DNA of 64,000 bases, taken from positions 417,038 through 481,037 of the forward strand of contig NZ_LMKV01000001.1 of NCBI RefSeq assembly GCF_001421665.1. Reading direction: 5' to 3'. The translations under genes were made by a program, and so were the position numbers. This stretch comes from Sphingobium sp. Leaf26 (lineage in GTDB: Bacteria > Pseudomonadota > Alphaproteobacteria > Sphingomonadales > Sphingomonadaceae). The notes beneath the pieces were generated by a model. The model saw nothing but the letters and a program-made list of their open reading frames with translations, was not told the DNA's origin and searched no databases. Each line of letters begins with the position of its first letter. The first letter of the stretch is position 1. Below are positions 26,269 to 33,577 of the stretch, one piece after another.

Positions 26269-27180
26269 TCAGCCGTAAGGGGCGTCCGCATCCCGTACCG
26301 GGATGGCGCCGCGCCGGCCGATGTTCCAGCCGGCCAGCCTGTGGCCTGCCAGCGCCGCGTCGCGCGGGCTGGCGCCGGCCAGGCGGGCATGGAGATAACC
26401 GCCGTTGAAGGCGTCCCCTGCCCCGCTCGAATCGATAACGTCCACGCGCTGCGGGATCGTGACGATCTCGCCCGCCACCAGGCAGCCGTCGCCACCCAGC
26501 TTGACGACGACATCCCTGCCCTCGCCCGCGCCCCAGCGCGCGGCCGCATCCTGCGCGTCGTCCGCCTCGCCCATCTCGACCTCGTCGGCCAAGGTCGGCA
26601 GGCCCATATCGCTGACCGCGATCGCCCGGTCGCGCCAGTGGCGCGCGGTTGCCGCATCGTCCCAAAGGCGCGCGCGATAATTGCCGTCGAAGGCGATCTT
26701 GCCGCCATTGGCCTTCACCTGCGCGCACAGGTCCAGCAATGCCTCCCGCCCCGCGTCGGGCAGGATCGCCAGCGTGATGAGCGAGAAATAGAGCAGGTCC
26801 GACTGCGCCGCCTGCACCACCATGGCCGGACTTTCCGGGAAGTCGAACATCCGTCGCGCCGCCGCTTCGCTGCGCCAATAATGGAAGCTGCGTTCGCCGG
26901 TCGCGTCCGTCTCGATCGCATAGAGACCTGGCAGACGGCCCTGCGCCGCAATCACCAGCGACGTATCGACGCCCTCCGCTTCCCACTGGTCCAGCAACTG
27001 GGCGCTCATCGGATCGGCGCCCAACGCGCTGGCGAGGCGAACATTGTCGCCCGCACGGGCCAGATGGATGGCGGTATTGATGACGTCGCCGCCGTAGCGC
27101 AGGTTCCAGCCTTCGCCGTCAGCGCGGCTCAGTTCCAGCATCGCTTCCCCAATGACCGTGATCGTCGCCTTCGTCGCCAT
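26269..27180 (-). CDS. kdgK: 2-dehydro-3-deoxygluconate kinase (PfkB family)
   Basis: 303 residues of the PfkB sugar kinase family. The N-terminal signature is GGDVINTAIHLARAG, and the C-terminal one is DSSGAGDAFNGGYLHARLAG with the catalytic Asp. Its closest group is KdgK, which phosphorylates 2-keto-3-deoxygluconate to KDPG; the product enters the eda reaction encoded at 1.4 kb. The exact substrate is an inference from overall pattern. ATG 27180 has GGAGCGGAGCAGG upstream. It is divergent from the PAS kinase. Confidence 0.8.
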   Translation of the reverse strand: MATKATITVIGEAMLELSRADGEGWNLRYGGDVINTAIHLARAGDNVRLASALGADPMSAQLLDQWEAEGVDTSLVIAAQGRLPGLYAIETDATGERSFHYWRSEAAARRMFDFPESPAMVVQAAQSDLLYFSLITLAILPDAGREALLDLCAQVKANGGKIAFDGNYRARLWDDAATARHWRDRAIAVSDMGLPTLADEVEMGEADDAQDAAARWGAGEGRDVVVKLGGDGCLVAGEIVTIPQRVDVIDSSGAGDAFNGGYLHARLAGASPRDAALAGHRLAGWNIGRRGAIPVRDADAPYG

Positions 27181-27371
27181 GCCTGCTCCGCTCCCAATTT
27201 AAGCGGGCGTGGTGGGCAGAGCGACGCGCCAAGTCAAGAGGGGCAGCGCAGGCGGCGCAGGCCGCACATCCATGATGTCCTGACATGAGGCCATGGAACG
27301 TTTGCACAATCCCGCCGTTTTGCCGATGGCAATTGGGCGCAGCAACCGCTCGCGCCTGATTCGGGGACTTG

Positions 27372-29324
27372 ATGATTACCGCCACCAACGATGGATCCGG
27401 CAATCGCTTCGAACTGCTGGTTCAAAGCGTGACGGATTATGCCATCTTCATGCTCGAACCTGACGGCATCGTCGCGAGTTGGAATGCGGGCGCGCGCCGG
27501 TTCAAGGGCTATGAGGCGGACGAGATTGTCGGCCAGCATTTCTCCCGCTTCTATACGGCGGAGGATCAGGCCGCCGGCATCCCCGCCATCGCGCTGCGAA
27601 CCGCAGAGCATGAGGGACGGTTCGAGGCGGAGGGATGGCGCATTCGCAAGGATGGCGGGCGGTTCTGGGCCAATGTCGTGATCGACCCGATCAGGTCACC
27701 TGACGGACAATTGCTGGGCTTTGCCAAGATCACGCGCGATTTGACCGAACGCCGCGCCGCGCAGGAGGAGTTGCGCGAAAGCGAGGAACGGTTCCGCCTG
27801 TTGGTGCAGAGTGTGACCGACTATGCCATCTACATGCTGGACCCGGTCGGGACCGTGACAAGCTGGAACATGGGAGCCGAGCGGTTCAAGGGCTATAGCG
27901 CCGAGGAAATTCTCGGCCAGAATTTCGCGTGTTTCTACAGCGATGAGGACCGGCTGGCCGGCCTTCCCTCCCGTGCCCTGCATACCGCCGAAAGTGCAGG
28001 CCGGTTCGAGGCCGAGGGGTGGCGCATCCGCAAGGACGGGTCGCGCTTCTGGGCCAATGTCGTGATCGACCCCATTCGCACCCCGGACGGACGCCTGTTG
28101 GGCTTTGCCAAGATCACCCGCGATCTGACCGAGCGGCGCGAAACCCAGCGGGCGCTGGACGAAGCCCGCGACGCCATCATCCAGACGCAGAAGATGGACG
28201 CGATCGGCAAGCTGACCGGTGGGGTCGCGCATGACTTCAACAATCTGCTGGCGGTGATCGTCGGCAGCCTGGACCTGGCCCGGCAGAAGCTGGCGACCGG
28301 TGGCGATATCAGTCGCTATCTCGACAATGCGATGACGGCCGCGGACCGCGGCGCGACGCTGACCCAGCGGATGCTGGCTTTTGCGCGCAAACAGGAACTG
28401 AAATTGCAAAGCGTCGATTGTAAAGCGCTGGTGCAGGGCATGACCGAACTGTTCCGGACGACGCTGGGCACGGCGGCTGCAATCGAGACGCGCTTTCCGC
28501 TGGTGATGCGCGCCGCCCATGCCGACGCCGCGCAACTGGAACTGGCGCTGCTCAACCTGGCGGTCAATGCCCGCGACGCGATGCCCGATGGCGGGCGCAT
28601 CATCGTCGAGGCGAGCGAAGTGACCGTAGCGCAGGGCGAGCGGCCCGATCTGAACGCAGCCACCTATATCCGCCTGTCCGTGGTCGATGAAGGCGAAGGC
28701 ATGGATGCCGCGACGCTGGAACGTGCACGCGAACCTTTCTTCACCACCAAGGGCGTGGGCAAGGGCACCGGCCTTGGCCTGTCGATGGTCCATGGCTTTG
28801 CGCAGCAATGTGGCGGTTCGCTGACCATTGCCAGCGAACCTGGACAGGGCACGTCCATATCGATCTGGCTGCCGGTGGCGCAGGTCGACGCGGATATGTT
28901 GCCCATCGTCAGCTTCACCGAAGAGCATGCGGAAAGCGGCACGCCGCTGGTGATATTGGCGGTGGACGATGACGATCTGGTGCTGACCAATACGGCGGGG
29001 ATGCTGGAGGAACTGGGCCATACCGTGTTCCAGGCCTCGTCCGGTGCCGATGCGCTCCGCCTGTTGGAGCAAGGGCGCGTAGATCTGGTCGTCACCGACC
29101 ATGCAATGCCGGGCATGACCGGCGCGCAACTGGCCGACGCGATCGGGCAAAGCCTGCCCGGCCTGCCCGTCATCATCATCACGGGCTTTGCCGAACTGCC
29201 ACCCCACGCATCCCGCCGCCCCCGGCTGGACAAGCCGTTCCGGCAGGCCGACCTTGCCCGCATCGTCGCCGGCACCATGCGCATCGCTCCTGCCGGCCCC
29301 GACATATTACTTCGCGATTGCTGA
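27372..29324 (+). CDS. PAS-PAS hybrid histidine kinase with receiver domain
   Basis: 650 residues, soluble. Two PAS domains (about 12-120 and 137-245) are followed by a HisKA domain (GGVAHDFNNLLAVIVGSLDL), a HATPase domain (NLAVNARDAMPDGG, GKGTGLGLSMVHG) and a receiver (VTDHAMPGMTG, Asp phospho-acceptor). The two PAS domains are nearly the same (RIRKDG-RFWANVVIDPIR in both), a recent internal duplication. The layout resembles PAS kinases that sense light or redox, but no LOV cysteine motif (NCRFLQ) is seen. No partner regulator is adjacent. ATG 27372 is used; a TTG one codon upstream is possible. Confidence 0.88.
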   Translation: MITATNDGSGNRFELLVQSVTDYAIFMLEPDGIVASWNAGARRFKGYEADEIVGQHFSRFYTAEDQAAGIPAIALRTAEHEGRFEAEGWRIRKDGGRFWANVVIDPIRSPDGQLLGFAKITRDLTERRAAQEELRESEERFRLLVQSVTDYAIYMLDPVGTVTSWNMGAERFKGYSAEEILGQNFACFYSDEDRLAGLPSRALHTAESAGRFEAEGWRIRKDGSRFWANVVIDPIRTPDGRLLGFAKITRDLTERRETQRALDEARDAIIQTQKMDAIGKLTGGVAHDFNNLLAVIVGSLDLARQKLATGGDISRYLDNAMTAADRGATLTQRMLAFARKQELKLQSVDCKALVQGMTELFRTTLGTAAAIETRFPLVMRAAHADAAQLELALLNLAVNARDAMPDGGRIIVEASEVTVAQGERPDLNAATYIRLSVVDEGEGMDAATLERAREPFFTTKGVGKGTGLGLSMVHGFAQQCGGSLTIASEPGQGTSISIWLPVAQVDADMLPIVSFTEEHAESGTPLVILAVDDDDLVLTNTAGMLEELGHTVFQASSGADALRLLEQGRVDLVVTDHAMPGMTGAQLADAIGQSLPGLPVIIITGFAELPPHASRRPRLDKPFRQADLARIVAGTMRIAPAGPDILLRDC

Positions 29325-29421
29325 GGCTGTTTTTCAGCAATTGCCGTGAAATATTGGAAAAGTGGCATTTTTCCGTCGCTCTTTGCTTGCAACATCGGCG
29401 CAGTTCGCCAATGGGGTCTTT

Positions 29422-30351
29422 ATGCAGGACCGCACGGACACATCGCCCGCCCCGACGCCCACTTCGCATTTCTTCACGTCGTTGCGGACCCGGTTGCACT
29501 ATCTCGATTGGGGAAATCCGTCGGCGCCGACGCTGATTCTGGTGCATGGCGGGTTCGACCATGCGCGCAGTTGGGACTGGACGGCGCGCGCACTGTCGCG
29601 GGATTATCACGTCATCACCCCCGACTTGCGGGGCCATGGCGACAGTGGCTGGTCGCCGGACGGCGCCTATCTGATGGCGCATTTCGTCTACGACCTGACG
29701 CAACTGATAGACCTGCTGGATCGCCCGCCGGTCACCATCGTCGGCCATTCGCTGGGCGGCGCCATCAGCCTGCGCTATGCTGGCCTTTTCCCCGACAGAC
29801 TACGCAAGCTCATTGCGATCGAGGGACTGGGTATTTCCCCCGAACGGTTGAAGGAAAAGGCGGAGCAGCCCGCACCCGATGCCTGGCGCGAATGGATCGA
29901 CAGTCGACGCGCCCGCGCGCGCAAGGCACCGCGCCGCTATCCCACCATCGAGGCCGCGATCGGGCGCATGCGCGAACGTAACGAGCATCTGACGGTGGAG
30001 CAGGCGCTGCATCTGACCAGCCATGGCGTCAACCGCAACGAGGATGGCAGCTATAGCTGGAAGTTCGACCCCTATCTGAAGGGCGGTGCGCCGCACAGCG
30101 GGTCGGACGAGGAACTGCCCACCTTCTGGCAGCGCATCACCTGCCCCACCCTGCTGTGCCTGGGTCAGGACAGTTGGGCGTCCAACCCGGAAAAGGACGG
30201 GCGCATCCGCCATTTCAGCGATGCCCGGCTGGTCGAGTTCGCCGATGCCGGCCATTGGCTGCACCACGACCAGTTTGATCGCTTCATCGGCGAACTGCGC
30301 ATATTCCTAAAGGGTGAAGCCGGTGACAGCCGCACGGTAGTCCGCCTTTAA
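29422..30351 (+). CDS. Alpha/beta hydrolase
   Basis: 309 residues with the classic fold: LILVHGGFDHARSWDW holds the oxyanion region, VGHSLGGAISLRYAG carries the nucleophile Ser in GHSLG, an Asp is in the late LCLGQDSW region, and the catalytic His is in ADAGHWLHHDQ. No signal peptide is seen. The substrate is unknown; the family includes esterases, epoxide and haloalkane hydrolases. ATG 29422 is chosen; a GTG at 29362 in frame would add 20 residues. Its 3' end overlaps the convergent nitronate monooxygenase by 45 bases. Confidence 0.85.
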   Translation: MQDRTDTSPAPTPTSHFFTSLRTRLHYLDWGNPSAPTLILVHGGFDHARSWDWTARALSRDYHVITPDLRGHGDSGWSPDGAYLMAHFVYDLTQLIDLLDRPPVTIVGHSLGGAISLRYAGLFPDRLRKLIAIEGLGISPERLKEKAEQPAPDAWREWIDSRRARARKAPRRYPTIEAAIGRMRERNEHLTVEQALHLTSHGVNRNEDGSYSWKFDPYLKGGAPHSGSDEELPTFWQRITCPTLLCLGQDSWASNPEKDGRIRHFSDARLVEFADAGHWLHHDQFDRFIGELRIFLKGEAGDSRTVVRL

Positions 30352-31239
30352 TCCGGCGACGAAATCGGCGGTCGGCTGCACCGCGCCGATCGCGCCGATG
30401 CCCTGACCGCAGCCCCAGACGTCGCGCCACGCCTTCTTGTCGCCGCCGGTCATGGCGGCAAAATCCATGTCCTTCGCCTTGGGCAGGGCATCGGGATCAA
30501 GGCCCGACGCCACGATGCTGGGGCGCAGATAATTGCCGTGGACGCCGGTGAAGACGTCGGAATAGACGATATCGGCGGCATGGCTGTCCACGATCATCTG
30601 CTTGTAGGCGGGGTCGGCATTGGCCTCCGCCGTGGCGATGAAGGGCGACCCCATATAGGCGAGGTCCGCGCCCATCATCCGCGCCGCCGCGATGGCCCGG
30701 CCGGTGGCGATGGAGCCGGACAAAGCGAGCGGCCCGTCGAACCACTGGCGGATTTCCTGGATCAGGGCGAAGGGCGACAGGGTGCCGGCATGACCGCCCG
30801 CCCCGGCCGCGACCGCGATCAGGCCGTCCGCCCCTTTCTCGATCGCCTTTCGGGCGAACATGTCATTGATGATGTCGTGCAGGACGATGCCGCCATAGCT
30901 GTGGATCGCGGCGTTCACATCCTCCCGCGCGCCGAGCGAGGTGATGACGATCGGCACCCGATATTTGACGCAGAGCGCCAGATCCTCTTCCAGCCGGGCA
31001 TTGGTGCGGTGGACGATCAGGTTGACGGCGAAGGGCGCGTCGGCGTCGGTCAGTTCCGCCTGCAACTGCTGCAACCACGCCTCGAACAGGCCGGACGGCC
31101 GCGCGTTGAGCGAGGGGAAAGCGCCGACGATCCCGGCCCGGCATTGCGCCATGACCAGCGCCGGTTGCGAGATGATGAACATCGGCGATCCGATCAGCGG
31201 CAGCGACAGGCGCCCCTCCAGCAAGGTCGGCAGGGTCAT
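30307..31239 (-). CDS. Nitronate monooxygenase family protein
   Basis: 310 residues, a TIM-barrel FMN protein of the NMO/2-nitropropane dioxygenase family. Family marks are LIGSPMFIISQP near the start, VAAGAGGHAGTLSPF in the middle (FMN phosphate region) and ALSGSIATGRAIAAARMMGADLAYMGSPFI. It oxidises nitronates (for example propionate-3-nitronate) to aldehydes and nitrite, a detoxifying role; related proteins with other substrates exist. ATG 31239 is preceded by GAGGAGATG at a longish spacing. It is divergent from the DUF2157 gene across a palindrome at 31311-31336. Confidence 0.87.
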   Translation of the reverse strand: MTLPTLLEGRLSLPLIGSPMFIISQPALVMAQCRAGIVGAFPSLNARPSGLFEAWLQQLQAELTDADAPFAVNLIVHRTNARLEEDLALCVKYRVPIVITSLGAREDVNAAIHSYGGIVLHDIINDMFARKAIEKGADGLIAVAAGAGGHAGTLSPFALIQEIRQWFDGPLALSGSIATGRAIAAARMMGADLAYMGSPFIATAEANADPAYKQMIVDSHAADIVYSDVFTGVHGNYLRPSIVASGLDPDALPKAKDMDFAAMTGGDKKAWRDVWGCGQGIGAIGAVQPTADFVAGLKADYRAAVTGFTL

Positions 31240-31310
31240 GAACGCACATCTCCTCTCTTCTATCTTCCCCGGCGCTAACACCGGTGGAGCCGGGGAAAAA
31301 GGTCAAAATC

Positions 31311-31336
31311 TACTGTATTGATGTATTAATACAGTA
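31311..31336. promoter_or_regulatory. Inverted repeat in divergent intergenic region (operator candidate)
   Basis: TACTGTATT (31311-31319) and AATACAGTA (31328-31336) are perfect inverted 9-base arms with an 8-base spacer. A nested palindrome TGTATTAATACA lies at 31323-31334. It sits between the nitronate monooxygenase and DUF2157 genes and is far more AT-rich than its surroundings, as expected for a repressor site or a promoter. The regulator is not encoded next to it. Confidence 0.6.
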
Positions 31337-31378
31337 GTGCTAGAATCACGTCCTCGGAACAGGCTGAGGAGCCGGACG

Positions 31379-32437
31379 ATGTATAGCGAGAGCGATCTAC
31401 AGGATGCCGTAGCGGCGGGTGCGATCCGCCCCGAAGCGGCGCAGGCGTTGCGGGACCATGTGGCGGGGCTGCGCGCCACGCCGCTGGTCGATGAAGAACA
31501 TTTCCGGCTGCTGACCGGCTTCAACGATATCTTCGTTTCGATCGCCAGCATCATCCTGCTGGTCGCGGTCTGCTGGCTGGGCAACAGCCTGCGATTCGGC
31601 GCGCCGGAGCATCAGCCTGTCTTCATGTCCGGCATGCTGGTCGCCGCCGTCAGTTGGGGGCTGGCTGAATATTTCACGCGGGCGCGGCGCATGGCGTTGC
31701 CCTCCATCCTGTTGCTGGTCGGCTTCGTCGGCGGCGTGGCCTTTGCCGTGGGCGCGATCGGCATCCAGATATTTCCGCATGCGGGCGACAGCCTTGGCTC
31801 GATGATCCTGTGCGTCGCGGCCGCCGCCGGCGCGCTGGCCGCCTGGCTGCACTGGCGCCGCTTCATGGTGCCGATCACCGTGGCGGTCGGCGCGGCGGCG
31901 GCAGCCGGCGTGGGCGTGACGCTGGTGCTGGCGGCGGCGCCCGACAACGCCACCCTGCCCTTCCTGCTGTTGCTGACAGCGGGCCTCGCCATCTTCGCGC
32001 TGGCCATGTGGTGGGACATGAGCGACCGGGCGCGGACCACGCGCCGGTCCGATGTCGCCTTCTGGCTGCACCTTGCCGCCGCGCCGATGATCGCCCATTC
32101 GCTGTTTCACCTGCTGGGCGTGCTGGACAGCGACCAGATCAGCGTCGGTCGCGCGGTGCTGGTGGTGGCCCTCTATGTCGCCTTTGGCCTTGTGGCGCTG
32201 GCGATCGACCGGCGGGCGCTGCTGGTGTCCAGCCTCGCCTATGTGCTGTTCGCGCTTTACGCCCTGTTCCGGCAGGCGGGCGCGGTGGAGCTGTCCTGGG
32301 CGCTGACCGCGCTGGTGATCGGATCGGCGCTGCTGCTGCTCTCCGCCCTGTGGCACCATGCCCGCGCGCGGATCGTCCACGGCCTGCCGGATGCGGTGAC
32401 GCAGCGCCTGCCCTATCTGGACCGGGCGGCGGTTTAA
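31379..32437 (+). CDS. DUF2157 / DUF4401-like membrane protein
   Basis: 352 residues. A short soluble N-terminal part (MYSESDLQDAVAAGAIRPEA, then AQALRDHV), typical of DUF2157 proteins, is followed by about ten membrane helices from residue 60 on. The family has no established function; members are found in bacterial inner membranes. ATG 31379 is supported by GAGGAG eight bases upstream. A strong intrinsic terminator follows at 32474-32513. Confidence 0.75.
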   Translation: MYSESDLQDAVAAGAIRPEAAQALRDHVAGLRATPLVDEEHFRLLTGFNDIFVSIASIILLVAVCWLGNSLRFGAPEHQPVFMSGMLVAAVSWGLAEYFTRARRMALPSILLLVGFVGGVAFAVGAIGIQIFPHAGDSLGSMILCVAAAAGALAAWLHWRRFMVPITVAVGAAAAAGVGVTLVLAAAPDNATLPFLLLLTAGLAIFALAMWWDMSDRARTTRRSDVAFWLHLAAAPMIAHSLFHLLGVLDSDQISVGRAVLVVALYVAFGLVALAIDRRALLVSSLAYVLFALYALFRQAGAVELSWALTALVIGSALLLLSALWHHARARIVHGLPDAVTQRLPYLDRAAV

Positions 32438-32473
32438 GGCGGCGATCAGGGTCACGGCAAAGTCACGATCGGG

Positions 32474-32513
32474 TCAGGCCAGCGAAGTTCACACCGTCGC
32501 TGGCCTGATTTTT
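32474..32513 (+). terminator. Intrinsic terminator after the DUF2157 gene
   Basis: A perfect 11-base stem TCAGGCCAGCG / CGCTGGCCTGA (32474-32484 and 32498-32508) is followed by five T. It ends the plus-strand transcript 37 bases after the DUF2157 stop. The loop and right stem contain the complement of an 18-mer also present at 12994-13011. Confidence 0.8.
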
Positions 32514-32694
32514 CGGGGCTTTTGCACCGGCCATGCGTCACCAAGGCACTCGCCACGCGCCATCTTCGCGCCTCCAACATGTCCCTTTCATCACGGGGGC
32601 GCACCTGTCGGGTCACACCGACGCGCCATTGAAGCGACGGGTGAGTCATGGGGCAAGGGCGTAAAAAGCGGAGGTGGAGCAGGCTCATCCGACA

Positions 32695-32727
32695 GGATAG
32701 ATCAAAGATTATCCTACCTTGGAAGGG
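32695..32727 (-). promoter_or_regulatory. Conserved leader element (copy B)
   Basis: On the minus strand this 33-base stretch matches 12444-12476 at 30 positions. An ATG follows seven bases downstream (32688) as in copy A, yet the HTH coding sequence is missing here. Confidence 0.55.
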
Positions 32728-32796
32728 TGATGATGATGGGACGGCGGGTAGCGACCATTCTTGGTCACTCAGCCAGATCATCTGCATTCTTGAAAC

Positions 32797-32856
32797 CAGC
32801 CGCTCATTCAGATGGCTAAGCGAAGACTGAACGACCAGATCTGTTTGAAAGCGGAC
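32797..32856 (+). repeat. Dispersed intergenic repeat, copy B
   Basis: About 45 of 60 bases agree with 2651-2710. It ends 29 bases before the HEAT gene and may carry its promoter. Confidence 0.6.
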
Positions 32857-32885
32857 ATAAGCGCATTGTGTGTTAACGCTGCCGC

Positions 32886-33368
32886 ATGACCGCAGGCTAT
32901 CAACCTTCATCCGCCTTTCTGATACAGGTGCTCAACGAGGAAGTCCCTCTAAGCGGCAGCGAATATGCCACTGCCAATCTCAACAAAGTGATTGGGTTTG
33001 TTACAGATCAGGACGCAACTAATCGAGATTGGGCGGCGTTCATATTAAGCAATTTCGATCTCGACACACCGGAACTTAGATCGGCTTTAGTTGCATTCGC
33101 CGACGATCCGAATGATCGGGTTAGGGCTGAGGCCATCCGGGGATTGGCACAAAGAGACAGGGCATTGGCCTTGCCATACATCCAGAGCGCGCTTTCCAAC
33201 CCACCAGTTATGGTCAACATCTTTGAGGCAGCCGCCATTGTTGCTGATCCCGCTCTTCTCGCGCCGTTGAAAGCCTTCGCAGGAAGCTAGGGCGACGGGT
33301 GGTTCGACGATCTTGTGACGGACGCGATTGCAGCTTGTGAGGCAGCAAGTACAGATCAACGCGAGTGA
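32886..33368 (+). pseudogene. HEAT-repeat protein gene interrupted by an in-frame amber codon
   Basis: From ATG 32886 a frame codes for 134 residues ending at TAG 33288-33290. The protein has helical HEAT-like repeats (TPELRSALVAFADDPNDRVR, AEAIRGLAQRDRALALPYIQ). After the TAG the same frame stays open for 25 codons to TGA 33366 and reads GDGWFDDLVTDAIAACEAAS, which looks like the usual C-terminal end of such small HEAT proteins. So the gene seems to have been longer and to have gained a stop near its end. The shortened product may still fold. Base composition is lower in GC than the neighbours. Function unknown; related proteins are often immunity-like or scaffold proteins. Confidence 0.6.
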
Positions 33369-33372
33369 CGAA

Positions 33373-33567
33373 CGTCCGCTAATGGGGCAATTGTTGACGG
33401 ACGATTTTTCTTCCCGCAACGTCCGCTATCGCCGATCATCTCCCTAAAAGCGGACGGTCTCAAATCCATCCATATCCGTCACCCAAGCATCACAGGCGGC
33501 AGGTTGCTAGGCCTGCTACTCCGATCTGGGCAGTGGTGTCGATTGAACGTTACGGACGTCCGCGTTC
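33373..33567. repeat. Cluster of inverted repeats with the core CGTCCGC
   Basis: Three imperfect inverted structures share the same core: CGTCCG at 33373 with CGGACG at 33398-33403; CGTCCGCT at 33420-33427 with AGCGGACG at 33449-33456 (perfect, 8 bases); and GAACG at 33545 with CGTTC at 33563-33567 around the palindrome GGACGTCC. The region lies between the HEAT gene and the 3' end of the penicillin-binding protein gene and has no gene. The first is followed by ATTTTT and could end plus-strand transcripts. Confidence 0.5.
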
Positions 33568-33577
33568 ATCTGCGCCG

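Larger units (their letters stand above)
32438..32885. other. Repeat-rich gap
   Basis: About 450 bases between the DUF2157 gene and the HEAT gene. It contains a plus-strand terminator, a minus-strand copy of the module seen at 12.4-13.0 kb (leader element and 18-mer without the HTH gene) and copy B of the dispersed repeat. A minus-strand frame of 78 codons from ATG 32688 to 32452 starts at the place equal to the HTH start of copy A, but its product shows no HTH and is probably a remnant or non-coding. Confidence 0.5.

Noticed and set aside
32452..32910. Minus-strand frame of 152 codons as a real gene
   Set aside because: The N-terminal half covers repeat copy B and the leader element, and the C-terminal half the terminator region. 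No protein-like pattern is seen. The 78-codon part from 32688 may be a remnant and is described with the gap.
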